A DNA stretch of 64,000 nt from Eudromia elegans. Taxonomy: Eukaryota; Chordata; Aves; Tinamiformes; Tinamidae. A model generated the notes under the pieces. The model was not told the origin of the DNA, searched no databases, and saw only the letters and a list, made by a program, of their open reading frames with translations. Position 1 is the stretch's first letter; every line of letters begins with the position of its first letter. The position numbers were made by a program, and so were the translations under genes. The stretch covers positions 18,448-82,447 of the forward strand of contig PTEX01000230.1 of NCBI GenBank assembly GCA_003342815.1, given 5' to 3'. This document shows positions 21,575 through 34,400 of this stretch, one piece after another.

Positions 21575-24500
21575 CTGGAAGACAAAAAAGTCAATTGAAT
21601 ATTCATATCCATGTAACACCACACATTACCATTTTGAAACAGTTAATGACAGAAAATTTTCTTCATAGTGCCCTCAATTCCAAAGAACTTCTGATGTTTC
21701 AGGATCACATTCCCACTTTTTCATCCTACCAAGTATAGCAGGAATGGGCAACCATTATGACTAATAAAGGAACTTGATCACACAGTTCCTCTAGAGTTCA
21801 TTTAAAAACAGGATACTTTAAGCCAAGTTTTAGCTATATATTTTAAGATATGTATTCCCAATTCGCTTAAAATCATAATTATTAATTGCTCTACTAGCTC
21901 ACTTCTCAAAATTCTCCATCACCATAAAATCATACCATACACACATGCTCACCTCCAGAATAGATCTGCATAGACACCTGAAATGAGGATGCTCTCTCAA
22001 GGAGAATCCTTAAGGATTAAAGACTATGTGTTCACACGGCCTACGCATTACCCTGCTCAAAGCCTCTTCATAAAGGGTACAGGTTTGATCCCTACACAAG
22101 GCAGTTTCCAAACACTGGTGGGAGTCTCAACATTTTTACCTGCAGCTTTTTCCAAGCCATGAATGACTATGGGTGTCTCTTACACCCCCTCAAGTCACCC
22201 ACCTAAAGGGGCAGCCCCATTCCCTCCCTAGCAGGCAGGGACACAGGTACACTGCTCAGCGTTAGGGTTTCCCAGCACAGACTTTGCTGTACAGGGACAG
22301 CAACTGGCACAAGAGGTAGCATCAGTATCAGCAGCATGATTCTAATACGACAATGTCAAGGTCCAAGTCTCAAGCTGCACAACAGCATGAAAGGCTGCTG
22401 GAGGCACAAGGAAGAACCAAGCAGGGAGTAAAGCCCAAAAACCTGGCACACAATTGTCTGTGCCACCCACAGGGAATAGTTCCTGCAGCAAACTACTGAA
22501 CCAGATCTATTTCTCATGGGAACTCATGGGTTCATTCTGAACAGGCAATTGGGAGAGTGTAGATAACAGAATATGCAAGCAAAGTACAAGAATTCAAAAC
22601 TTAGTTCCAGATATACCTTGATTTTGTCACCAAAGTACTACTAAAACTTGGTGATTTGACCAGTAGATGGTGCTGAAGCACTAAAATGACAGANTACAAC
22701 CTAAACAATGCATCCCCAGAGAAACGCTGTTCAAATACATTGCAGTCAAACCTGCTGATGACTTATGGATTTATATTGAACAAAAGACTTAAGTACACAA
22801 GGCTATCAAATGTAGTTTTTCTTTGTATGGTGTGCTGAACACTTTCCTCCTCTCAAATCTGCTAATTTTCTTCCCTCCCTATGCACATACCACAGAAAAC
22901 CATTACATTTTATAACCAAAGCATCATGAAACGTGCCTGGGAGCTTAACAGTTTTTTTTAAGTGGTTTGCCTGAGAGAAGGGATGAGAAGATGTGGGAAA
23001 AGGAGCACTGCTATGCACAGAGGCAACTGACCAGCCCTCCCAACAAAAATTGTATAAAACATTGCCACGTTGGACAATTCCCTCCTCTCAAATGGCACCA
23101 CATATCAACCATTTTAATTACTTAAAGTCAAGAGACTATCCTTAGCCTGCATAGGTAAGCCAGACATGCAAGTAGCTTGCAGGAATTCCCACAGAAAAAG
23201 GTCTGTAAGGCTTGGCCAGTTCCTCTTTCGCTATGTATTGCTTCCAAAGGGACATCTTCAAACTTACATTGGTTTCTCTGTGAATTTCTAAAGCACAGTT
23301 TGTTGACTGCACATAACCTGCTGACTCCTAGATAACTCATTATATATGTTGCCATATATTTATTTCTGTTCACAACTTGAACTAAGATATGAACTAGCAT
23401 CAGAACTCCTCAGTTAACAGAAAACAACAACATAAGTGTTTCAAACTTGGAAGAGAAACTTGAAGCATAAAGCTGCAGCAAAGCTTGCAACTACAAGTAC
23501 AAGCTTACTTTACGGTATTACAAACACAGAAACAGAAGTACATTTAGAAAGTTACCTTCACACCAAGATTGAAGAAAAACCTAAGAATATTCTTATCTGC
23601 AGAAGAAAACAGAAAAATCCATGAAGACCTATAATAGCACACTTAACCTGATACAAATATCAGTCCTCACATAAAGTTCTATTCTAGTAAAAGAAAAAAA
23701 ACCCCACACATCGACACACTGGCATTTTACTGGTGTTGCTTGCACATCTTTAATTCTTCTTTTGTCACCAGAAGAATACTTGCCACTCACCTGCAATCCA
23801 AATTTCAATTTAACTGTTTATGGAACTGACCTTCCAGCTTCTACCGTTAAATGTTTGCCACCAAGAGGTAGGCATGGAACATCCTTAATAAACTTTTTTT
23901 TTCATATACTTAATATGCCAAACCCCACATTTTTACAGTTCAGTAAGGAAATTGTTGAACATGCTTGGAACTTAATTACAAAACAAAAATATTATTTTCA
24001 TTACTGTATAAGGGAATAGATCTTTGAAGAAAGTCTTATAATTCACAATGTCTCAAGTTACAAGGTGATCAACCAGCATGCGTAAAATGATTAGATGAGA
24101 TTTCTACGTGTAAAACAACTGCAATGTTAATACACAACTTGAAGAGTGACAGCCGGTTATCACTTCCTTCCCCTCCCACCGAAGTTATGGAAATACAACA
24201 ATCACATCTTTTGAAACAGTCTAAGTACAGTACAGAACAACTAAGTTGCCTTTATTTAGGTTTCAAGCAGACCCATTAGGGGGAAAAAAAAAAAAAAAAA
24301 AAAAGAGAACAGAGAGCTTCTCACCTTTAGGCAAGTCCTCCCCAGTATTGCACAGGGAGTAAGAGGGTGCAACAGCTCTTTCTCCCTTTTCACTAAGGGG
24401 AAATCCAGGGTATAGTGGATCCTGATAAGGATTCAGAGTCTGAGGCAAAGGCATTAAAGGTGGGTTAACCGCTTGTATTGACACAGGAACTCCAGCGACT

Positions 24501-27500
24501 GGAGCAGATGTTACCTGAGCCTGGGATACAATAGAATCGGGTCCCGTTGCTGGGGCTGGCATCAATGAAGGAGCAGGTATTTGGGTTGGAATACCTAAGT
24601 GGAGGAAGAAAAAAAAAGAGGGGAACCCTCAAATATATACAGCTTTTAACAATAAAGTGACAGTGGGAAAGCAGGCTTCAGAGAAAAAATAAAGCATGCT
24701 GGGAGACAAAGGAGGAAATACTTGAGTCAGGAAGTTGAACACAGGAAGATTTGGCTAAACACAGACAATAGTGTTCAGAAGACGTAAAAAGAGTTAAACT
24801 TTCCAGAAATATTTAAACCTTTACCATGCTTTTTTTTAAAAAAAAAAAAATGAAAGCCAGATGAAAAGAAGAGAGGAAGACAGAGGGAAAGTGGGAGGTG
24901 GGGGGGCAGAAATGAGTGAGCTGAGGTTGCACGTGCATCTTTACAATTTTCGTTCAGATTAGTCACTTACAATCACCTCTGAACTCGAGGCCAGACTGCC
25001 TGAGCTACACACCTTCTATCAAAAATGCAGTCAGCTCAGGTATGTCAAGATAATTAGAGCAACTAAAGTGCTGTGTGAACATACTACGTTGACCCCAAGG
25101 CCAGATGTTGTACAGAAAGATGAGAGGGATAAGATACAATGCCTGGCTTGATGAGCACTATTGAATCTAAGGCAATTCTACACATCAGGGGACACATAGA
25201 ATGCAGACAAAGTATTGTATTAGTTTTTTAAAAAATGAGCTGAGGACTCATTAGATAGTTGGGCATTCATCTCCTTCACTTTCAGATAAGGAGTCAAGTG
25301 AATTATACGTATGGGCAAAGAAAAAAAAAGAAAAAAAAACCTACTAGGACTTCCACAAGCTTTGAGCAGTGAGTAGCTACATCCCTTTTGATGGTTTGCC
25401 CTTAGGATGTGAAGCTACCTAAAATTATGCCTCCTGGAGGCATTTTCAGTTTAGCAAGATGGTTAAAACCTGCATCAGGGTTAGCGGTTTCTGAGGCACA
25501 TTGTTTCTTCAAACCTGGCGGTCCGTAGGTTGCTGGCTCACTTGGCCAAGCTGGCACAATGGCTGGTACAGAAGGCACTGTTGGAGGCAGATGCACCTCA
25601 GAAAAGATTGGTGCAGGAGTTGCACTGGGCAAGCAGTCAGCCAGTTTCTGTGAAAGCAAAAGGACCACGGGAAATTTTTTGAGGTTAGCCTTGTCTACAA
25701 GCCCTAAGGAGCCCAACCTATAACAATAAAGACTTGGTTACCCAGCATCACCCAGTCTACCACCATCACAACAGTCAAATATCAACCAGTAATGTGACAG
25801 GCTGTACACATAACAGTTGAGATATGTCAGGNGTGAAGAACTCTGCACTGAGCTCTACAGGGCTTGTATCACAAGCATTGTATTTAGTATCTGAAACAAA
25901 AGCCACTAACTATTACAATGACCTCAGAGAATGCTGAGGGAAGGATGTTAAAGAACTTAAGCCACTGTAACTTAAAAGAAAGATATGAAATATTCCATTT
26001 CAGAAAACAGAAGGATACAGTTGCTTTTTTATTTTGGTTTGTCCTTTTATATTGGACACAAGAGATTCTTAACTCTAAGTGGGGCATCTTGGTATTATCA
26101 CCATAGTAATTACTACATAATTAAAATCCACCATTAATAAAATGTACTTGGCTATGATTAAGTTCCCCTTTTTCTGAAGTTTCCTGACTCAAATTTGAAA
26201 TTAAACAAATATTTCTTACTTGTTCAACAAGAATCGGGGAGTCTTTTTTCGCTTGTTCCAAAGGAGAGGAAGCTTTTGGATAAATCTCATCTTGACTAGT
26301 CTTCTAAAGCAAAGTTAGAAACAACAGAGATGGCTAGTCTAATAACAAAAGTTGTTTTTTCCAAGGCATTCAAGGATACTGAAACATACTACATAAGACA
26401 TGGGCTAAGCATTACATCTTTGTTATATTAGTGTAATACTTGACTTGTTGAAAGGGCAGCAGAGAGAAAGAGCCAATAAGAGGCCACGAATCTTCACTGA
26501 AGTTCACAGATCATGATCTGTTAGCATAGGAGCCTTTGGTAAACCTCAAATCTTCTGTGATCTTAAGGCAAAGACTGCCCTAAGAAATTGCAAATCTGGA
26601 TCCAGAATTGCTCTTGTGAGCCTAGATTTGAGAACTCATTGCACGGAAAGACTATAAGTATAGGTTAAAGGGACTGAGGAAAGCTGACAGCAATACAACC
26701 TTTAAATCTTGTATCTCACCAAAAGTATAAAGCAGCAGCAATCAAAGTTTGAAAGGCAGCTATCGCCCTGCCAATCATGTATCATAGAAGCAATAACATT
26801 AAAAAAGAAATTTTGTTCTATTCTTTAATATTACCTCAGATGAATTTGGCTCAAGCTTCTGACTTAAGTGGATCTGTCTGGAATTTGTCTCTGTAACACC
26901 AAGACATAACCTAGTAAATGAACTATTACACCATTTACGGCTATTACAACTTAAGCCAGTTAAAGGTTGTCTTTCCAAAAATTAAACCTTCAAAATAAAA
27001 ATTACCTCACCATATATTACCTCAACATATTCAGAAAACACAAAATTCATTTTTTTCCAGTAATAAAGGATCCCAGAACTACCAGTTGTTAGGGCAGCAG
27101 CTTAAAGCAACTACTCAGATCAGGATTTTTCAAAAATCTGCATGAATTCTTTAAAGACAGTTGTTAACTGCTTTTGGGATGCTTGGGTGAAGCAAGAAAT
27201 TCATAATAAATAAAGAAATTCAATCTTTGTTTTAAATGCATATCATGTATCCTACATCTGTCCTAATTAAGGAGAAATTAATTTATACTTCAGTTAGAGT
27301 GAAAACGTTTCACTTTCCATATGCAAGTACTAAGAAGTTTAAAGTATTGTTTACTTTTGACTGTATAAGAATAAGATCAATTCAGAATGCTTCAATGCTC
27401 CACAGATCTAGAAAGCTTTCAGACTGACATAAGCAGCTTAATATCTAGAGCACCTGCAAATATCTGGGGGGTTAGGGAGAGGCATTTAAAAAGACATAGG

Positions 27501-30500
27501 CACAGATACACACACAATCATGGCATAACCTTCATATGATAAAAAAAATTGTACCTTTTCGCCCCACATTTTAAGCTAGGTTCAAATCTGGCAACGTCTG
27601 CTTGTCGGTCAATAAAGTTCCCCCCATTCATGTGTTTAATAGTAACTGTGTGCACTTTTAAAAAATTAGTCTAAGCACTATCACTGTACTAATAAAACTG
27701 TTGACCAAAACAATGTTGACTATTAGAAATTACTCCCAATTTCCCAAGGACCTACTGGGGTCTCAAGGGATTCTGAGAGAAACACAGTTCATTCCTAGAC
27801 CCTATTTCCAGAAGCAATGCAATCAAGAGCATCACAAAAACCATAGGAAAATGAGTACATGCTATGCAAGCCAATAAAACCTGTTATGATGCTGTAGTAA
27901 AGGCCATTGTCTATATAACCACTCTTTGTATTGCAAATGATGTTACTTTTCAGAGGTCTCGGGAATGGAAAGATCTGATCCTTGGTCCTCATTACAGCAC
28001 AGGTGCCATAAAAATGCTATGGGAATGACTCTGCTTTTACTGAAGTGATAAGGTGAAAAGGATTTAAAAAGAATAGCTGCTATGCAGAGGCCAAAGAGTT
28101 AAAATATTAGAATTTTATGTAATCAGAAGAAAAAAAAAATGTCATAACTAAGACCAAATTCAGTGTGCAGATATAGCAAAGTTAACGGGACAAATGTAAA
28201 TAAGAATTTAAAAATCAGCCATATTTGGCAGGGATTTATCAACTACCTGTCAACTAAAAGCTACAACTTTAACTAAGACTTTTAGTTTCCACTTCCTCAC
28301 AAATGGGGAAAATTCTAAAGTCAAAGAAGAGAAACTATGGAGAGTTAAGGGCGAAAGGGAAGGAGAGAAGACCCACACAAATTTAACTATTCATAAGCCA
28401 TTTTTCAGTAAAAATTGGAGGAGGGCATTTCTTGAATACATTCTCCTCTCCTTCTTCCTGCAGTGCTTTATGCTAACTCTTAGCCCCGTCACATTGAAAA
28501 CTGGAACCCACTTTTCCTCTTGATCAACCCCCTATAAGCACCCTTAGTGCCCTTTATCACACTTGCTCCAGTTCAACAGGATCCAGAGTATGGGAGCTCT
28601 GATAGCATTGCATTTTGGCTTTTCATTTCTCTTTCACTACAAAAATCCCAAGGAGATGCCTGGCCCCTCAAGGCACACTCACAAAGCAGGAAGTCCTGCC
28701 CTTTTTCCTCTCCCAAGCACATCCTTTGCTACCTTGAGGCTACCTTATTTCAATATAAGGTTGTGGGGTTTTTTTGTTTTGCTTTGTTTTTTTTTTTTCC
28801 TATTTTGCTGGCCAAATAGATGCCTCAATCAACTTGAATCATAATCTCCTGAATTTATTCAAGATATAACTGAAAAAAAAATCCAAATAACACTCTTGTA
28901 AAAATAAATATTTTCACATTACCTTTATTCTTCTGCTCTTCCACTTCAGCAGTCCACTTGTTGTTTCTTCCCTCATTACTTGAAAGCTTTTTCTGGTTGA
29001 AGTTATCTCCAGTTTGTGTAGCAGCTTGACAAGCTGAATGATTCTAAAGAAGTCAACAAAAGTAGAAATGAGGCTTTTGTCTTTTTTTTTTTTTTTTTAA
29101 GAAGCCAGATGAAACTTTGCCATCATCTGATAGGACATATCTTCATCTCATATATGCATTTCTCTTGTTCATATGCAGAAGAAAAACTTAGTATCATTTA
29201 GATTCATCCCCTCTTATATGCTGCTTAATTTTTACAAGTTTTCTTTAAAAGCATTCATATTGTTACTTTATAAAATAAAAAAAAAAACTTTAGGATAATT
29301 TTCACTTTTAAACTTCAACCTCCTTCTGTGGGTCCATACATACAACATAACCACAGCCCAGAGGGAGACTAAAGTCTAAGGAAGGGAAGCTGTAACCAAA
29401 TAAACATCTTGATTTGTGGAAAAGAGTTAAGGCTCATCTTTTATATACTGTTTTATCTTCAGCCTAGCTCTCTTTTCAATTTGGTCAAGAATTCAAATCC
29501 CAAAAGCCCCACACATTTTCAGAGGAAACCTATGTGGGTCACAGCTCTTTTCCCAAGAGGATATGCTGTCCGGGCTTACAAAAAGCTTTCATCTCCCTAC
29601 TTTAAAAACCTAACACAAGCATCAACAGAATAATACATTAAAATCTAAAGGTTAAATCCTCTCCTCAGTTCAACAAGTCTACTGAAGTCAACTAAGTTTC
29701 ACAATAGAAAAAAAGCAGCATGTTTGAACCCCAAAAACTCATTATATCACTATGCAAATTCTCACACCAATTAGTTTTCAGGCTAGAAAAAAAGTGTCAT
29801 AGGCAAACTGTGATTTCTGTGAAATAAACGGAAAACAGTCATCTCTGATACTAATTCAAGAATCATGTGGCCATTTACTGAGCTACTTTCTGATCTGAGG
29901 CTATGCTCCAGCACAAACTCTGCCCTCACCTTTAACTCCGATTCTGTGATAAAAGGAAAAGACAACATCTACATTGATTCTAATGTTTGTTGATGAGCAC
30001 AGAGGATTCCCAAGACATAAGCAACACAAAAGAAAAACTGCTCACGGCTTTGGAAGCTCTATTTGTACTACAATCCGATACCTAAAAAACTGTGCAAGGT
30101 GGACACTATTTGCAAGACTGGCTACAAGGTTTGTCTTGCATTGAATACATAGAGTATTGTAGATGCACATATTTCTATGTAGAAAGANATATGAAGAGAA
30201 TATCCTCTAACTTTGCAGTTGCACTATAATGCAAAAGAAGTAAATCGAAAGTTCCTGGTTAATGGTTTAAGGATAGGCAAGAAAAAGAAAAAAATGCACT
30301 AATAGTCAGTTGAAAAAGCATACATTAGAAAGGGCAGGAAAAGCTTGCTCATCCCTCTGCTGAATCTCATAAAGTGAACGAGACTCTTCTATAGCCTGTT
30401 TCTCTTTCCGTTCCTCTGGAGACAGGCCAAAATAGTTACAATCTCTGTTATTCTGGTTCAGATCTTCAGTTCTCTCACGATCTGGTTTTCTGTAAAGAAG

Positions 30501-31427
30501 AAAGACAACATCACTTCATCAAGAAAATCCAATTACCACCTGGCATCACATAAATTCAGGACTAAGAAGGAAAGAGTTATCCAGCATTGTTTCTGCTATT
30601 CTGTGTGCACTCATATTGCTTTCTCCCTATTGCAAGTTATAAGATAATGATAGGGGAAAAATTAACCCCTGATTTTTTCAATTTGATACTATTTAGAAAG
30701 ACTGTAAAGATAGCTATAGTTACTAGATCACAGTTAAAAATCAGCTCCCTACACCAAGTGATTTAATTTGCTTCTGTACCACACCACTCCCCTAATCTGC
30801 TATACACTGCTACATAAAAGAGATTTGGGAAAGGAGACTTCCATAAATGCAAGGAAAATTCATTAAATGTCAGCAGCATTACTATACAAAATTAACAAAA
30901 CAGTCAATAATTGAACTTTAGGAACTGCTTAACTGAACTTATTTTAAGGATATTTATGCCTTCGGAGAAGGGTGAGGGGTGAGTGGCAGCATCCTTTATT
31001 CTACTTGGAGTAATGATGCAGAAAAGTGGTCATACAGACCAGAAGTTTGCGTTTGCATTCAAGTACAGAACAGTTAAGAGAAAGAGGATGGCAATAACAA
31101 AAACTATACATGTATTTCAAAACAGCATTTGGTAAGCATGTAAAATAGGCACCTGAGCTGTAGTAACATTGAGTAAAGTCCAAGGTAAGTAAAATATTGT
31201 TTGAGGGGTTACCTTACAGTCTGGGAAGGATTCCTGCTTGAAGGTTTTTGCTCAGTTGAGGTCTGATGAGATTGGGGTCCAGAACATAAGAACTGATGCT
31301 GCCTGGTTCCCACAGTATGCTGAAGTCGAGGAGGTAGTGCTGACTGGGGTTTTACTGGCTTGCTCTGATTCTTTAGCCCTCTGCAATCTACATCTGCAAT
31401 ACAGAGTTGGAAAAAAAANTTTTTTTN

Positions 31428-31459
<32 letters not shown>

Positions 31460-34400
31460 NACACACACACACACACAAAAAAAACCCCATAAATTATCAA
31501 GAGTCTGTTTTCGAAAAACCCTCCAGGAAAAATCCTCTGACAATAAGGATTCCTTCACTGAAAGACAAGTTTAAAAAAACAAAACAAAAAAAAAACCACA
31601 AACAAAAACACAACACCAAAAAACAACACAACCAAAAAAAACACTATACCAGGCTGAGCATTCTGCCCCCATGTTGGGAAAAACTTTTTTATCTTCTTCC
31701 CTGGCACAGTGTTCCAGCCCTCCATAGGAGAGGTTTGTGGAAGAGGTTTAAGGCTCTTCAGTGAGACAGCATGCCTACAAAACAATGGGGAGGGGCGGGC
31801 CAGGAAGAGAGGAAGGGGAGAATTTTAATACCAGATTATGGCTTGTATTAATTAATACCACGTTTATTAAAGCAGATAGATCTTTATGATTATGCTCAAG
31901 CAATGAATAAAGAAAAAACTTATTTTTAAGTTACAGTCTATGAAAATTTAACTAGCATTCAACAGGACATAGACACTTTATGAAAATACATACATACCAA
32001 AATGAAAACAAAATGAAAATCTATTGGCTTTTTTTTTTTTTTTTGGGGGGGGGAGGAGGTACGGGGAGGAGTGGGAGTGAGGGGAGGCAGGAAGTAAAGC
32101 TCATCAGTTATTATTTCTGAAGTAAATATTATGTTTTAGCAATCTTAGAAAAATAATATTACTTAATAGACAACATAATGGCAAATACTGCAACAGATGC
32201 CAGGATTGAAAGACATTATATTAGTGTTTTAGAACACACAGCGAAAACTGCATTTTCACCTGAGAACACTTTTAGGAAGTCCAAGCAGCAGTTTATATTA
32301 CTTGGAAGGATGGCATTCAGGTTTATAATAGATGTTCCAAATCAAGTTCAACTCAGAAAGGCAACAATGTGCAAGGTAACTCTCTATTCTTACAAAATTT
32401 TCAGTTTTCTTACAAAGTGATCTCTTCTTCCCTAGCTACACTGTTAAATGACAAATTCAACTGCTTAAAAAAAAAAAAAAAAAGCACCCATACACACGGA
32501 AAGAAAACAAAATACAGCAACAAGAAAACCATGCTTACTTTTCTCCAAGCTCTTCTACAAATACAACAACTGGACCATTCTCTGAGCAAACTTCTTGAAT
32601 ATGGGCATTATAAAATTTCCCATTATGGTCTAAGCGCACCTTAAAAATATTAAGGACAAAAAGGATTAGGCAAGGATATAACACTTAACTCTTTTGGCAA
32701 TATTAAAAATAGATGCTTTCCTCTAGGCAACAGGAGATCCAAGAAACAAACACTAGTAATTCAGTAAATGCATCAAAACCTAACTTTCAATCCTTATCAC
32801 TTATTCAAAAAAGAAGAAAAAAAACACTCCTGGAAGAAGCCNGAACATTTCATGATTAAAATCCCAGTAGAGTTAAAAGAGTGTATATCCACCTATGTAT
32901 CATCATATACGGTATATATATCTCTTCTATTAAACTCTGGTGAATATGAGTTTAATGCATTTCATTAAGAACATGAAGAACACCAATCTTTCAGAATTTA
33001 TTTTTCAGTAACTTTTCTTTAAAAAGTTTTGCTCATACATGACTGGTGTTATTTGTCTATAAAACTAAACATTCTAAGTTCTTACAGGGCTGTTAAAGCT
33101 ACCACCTGAAAGGGTTCTAATGCTGCATGACACTGCAATGAATTCCCTGACAGTGCTGAGATTAGAAAAAAACCACTTTGCAATCATTTCCAGATCTGAA
33201 CATTAATGGAAACCATATTTACTTTTAGTCCCTCTGAAGAACTTTTATGATTAAAAAACTCCTGGATTACATCAACTACTTCAAATGCACCTACCTCCCA
33301 TACAGGGACTAGCACGCTACAGCATTGAGCAAGGACAAAAACTGGCAAGCCCACATATATCTGTTTTCATACCTAGGTCCACAGTCATCTTATTTAATGT
33401 AACTCTTCCAGTTAAGCACATAACTTTCCATACAATAATGATAAGATTATATTCTCTAGCATCTCTCTTATGTGTAAGCTTCAAATCTTGAACACAAAGC
33501 GTGTATGTGCAGTTGAAGACAGACAAAACATACTTAGGAAGAAACAAAGATGATATGTCAAAACTGTTAACCAAGAGGGGGGAAAAAAGTCATCTCTAAC
33601 GCAACTAAAATGCAGTGTTACTTACTTTACATTTATCGCCAACTGAGTATTGCATGCCAGCAGCAATTGAAAAATCTTGTTTCTGCTGATCTGTAAATGT
33701 ATCAGCAGAAATATTACAGTTATTTTACATACACTAAAATAATTACTTTAGCAATTTAATCAAAGTGCAAAACCCAGTAGTTTACGTTCTAAATCTGCAA
33801 CTGACCACATGGGGAATATGTATGCCTAAAATCCAAACTACCACTTATACCAAGCACTTATGTTAAGTGTGCTTTAAAAAGGCTCCACTTCAGACACCAG
33901 CTTGCAAAAGATAGTACTTCAAGTATTCATTTACTTACTCCATTTTGATTGCAGCCAAACATCATATTCAACATTTCTGTAAAATGATGGGTTGAGTGAT
34001 TTAAGAACTTTTTTAGGCAAGAAGGTAGGATTCCCGTTGCTCTTAAGGTGCTGCATGGAACAGAACAATATGCTGGAGTGGTCAATTACATGGATTCATA
34101 AATGGAAAACTCTAAATATCTAAGTATTCAAGCTTTAAACTGAAATACAAAGAAGTTGAAAGTGTTAAGAGCATAAAGAGCTTTGAAGAAATAACGGAGC
34201 ATGATTTCTTTAAACATATCAGAACAAAATTTATAACTGAGCAGCAATAAAAAGGACACTTCTGACATCAAATACAAATGTTACTTTTCAAAGAACTAAG
34301 TAGTTTAAATACTGTATACTTGGAACTCAAAAGTATTTCACCAACACTAAACAGTGAAAAAGTAGAGCAGAATATAAGTTACTTGGGAGAAAAATAAATC

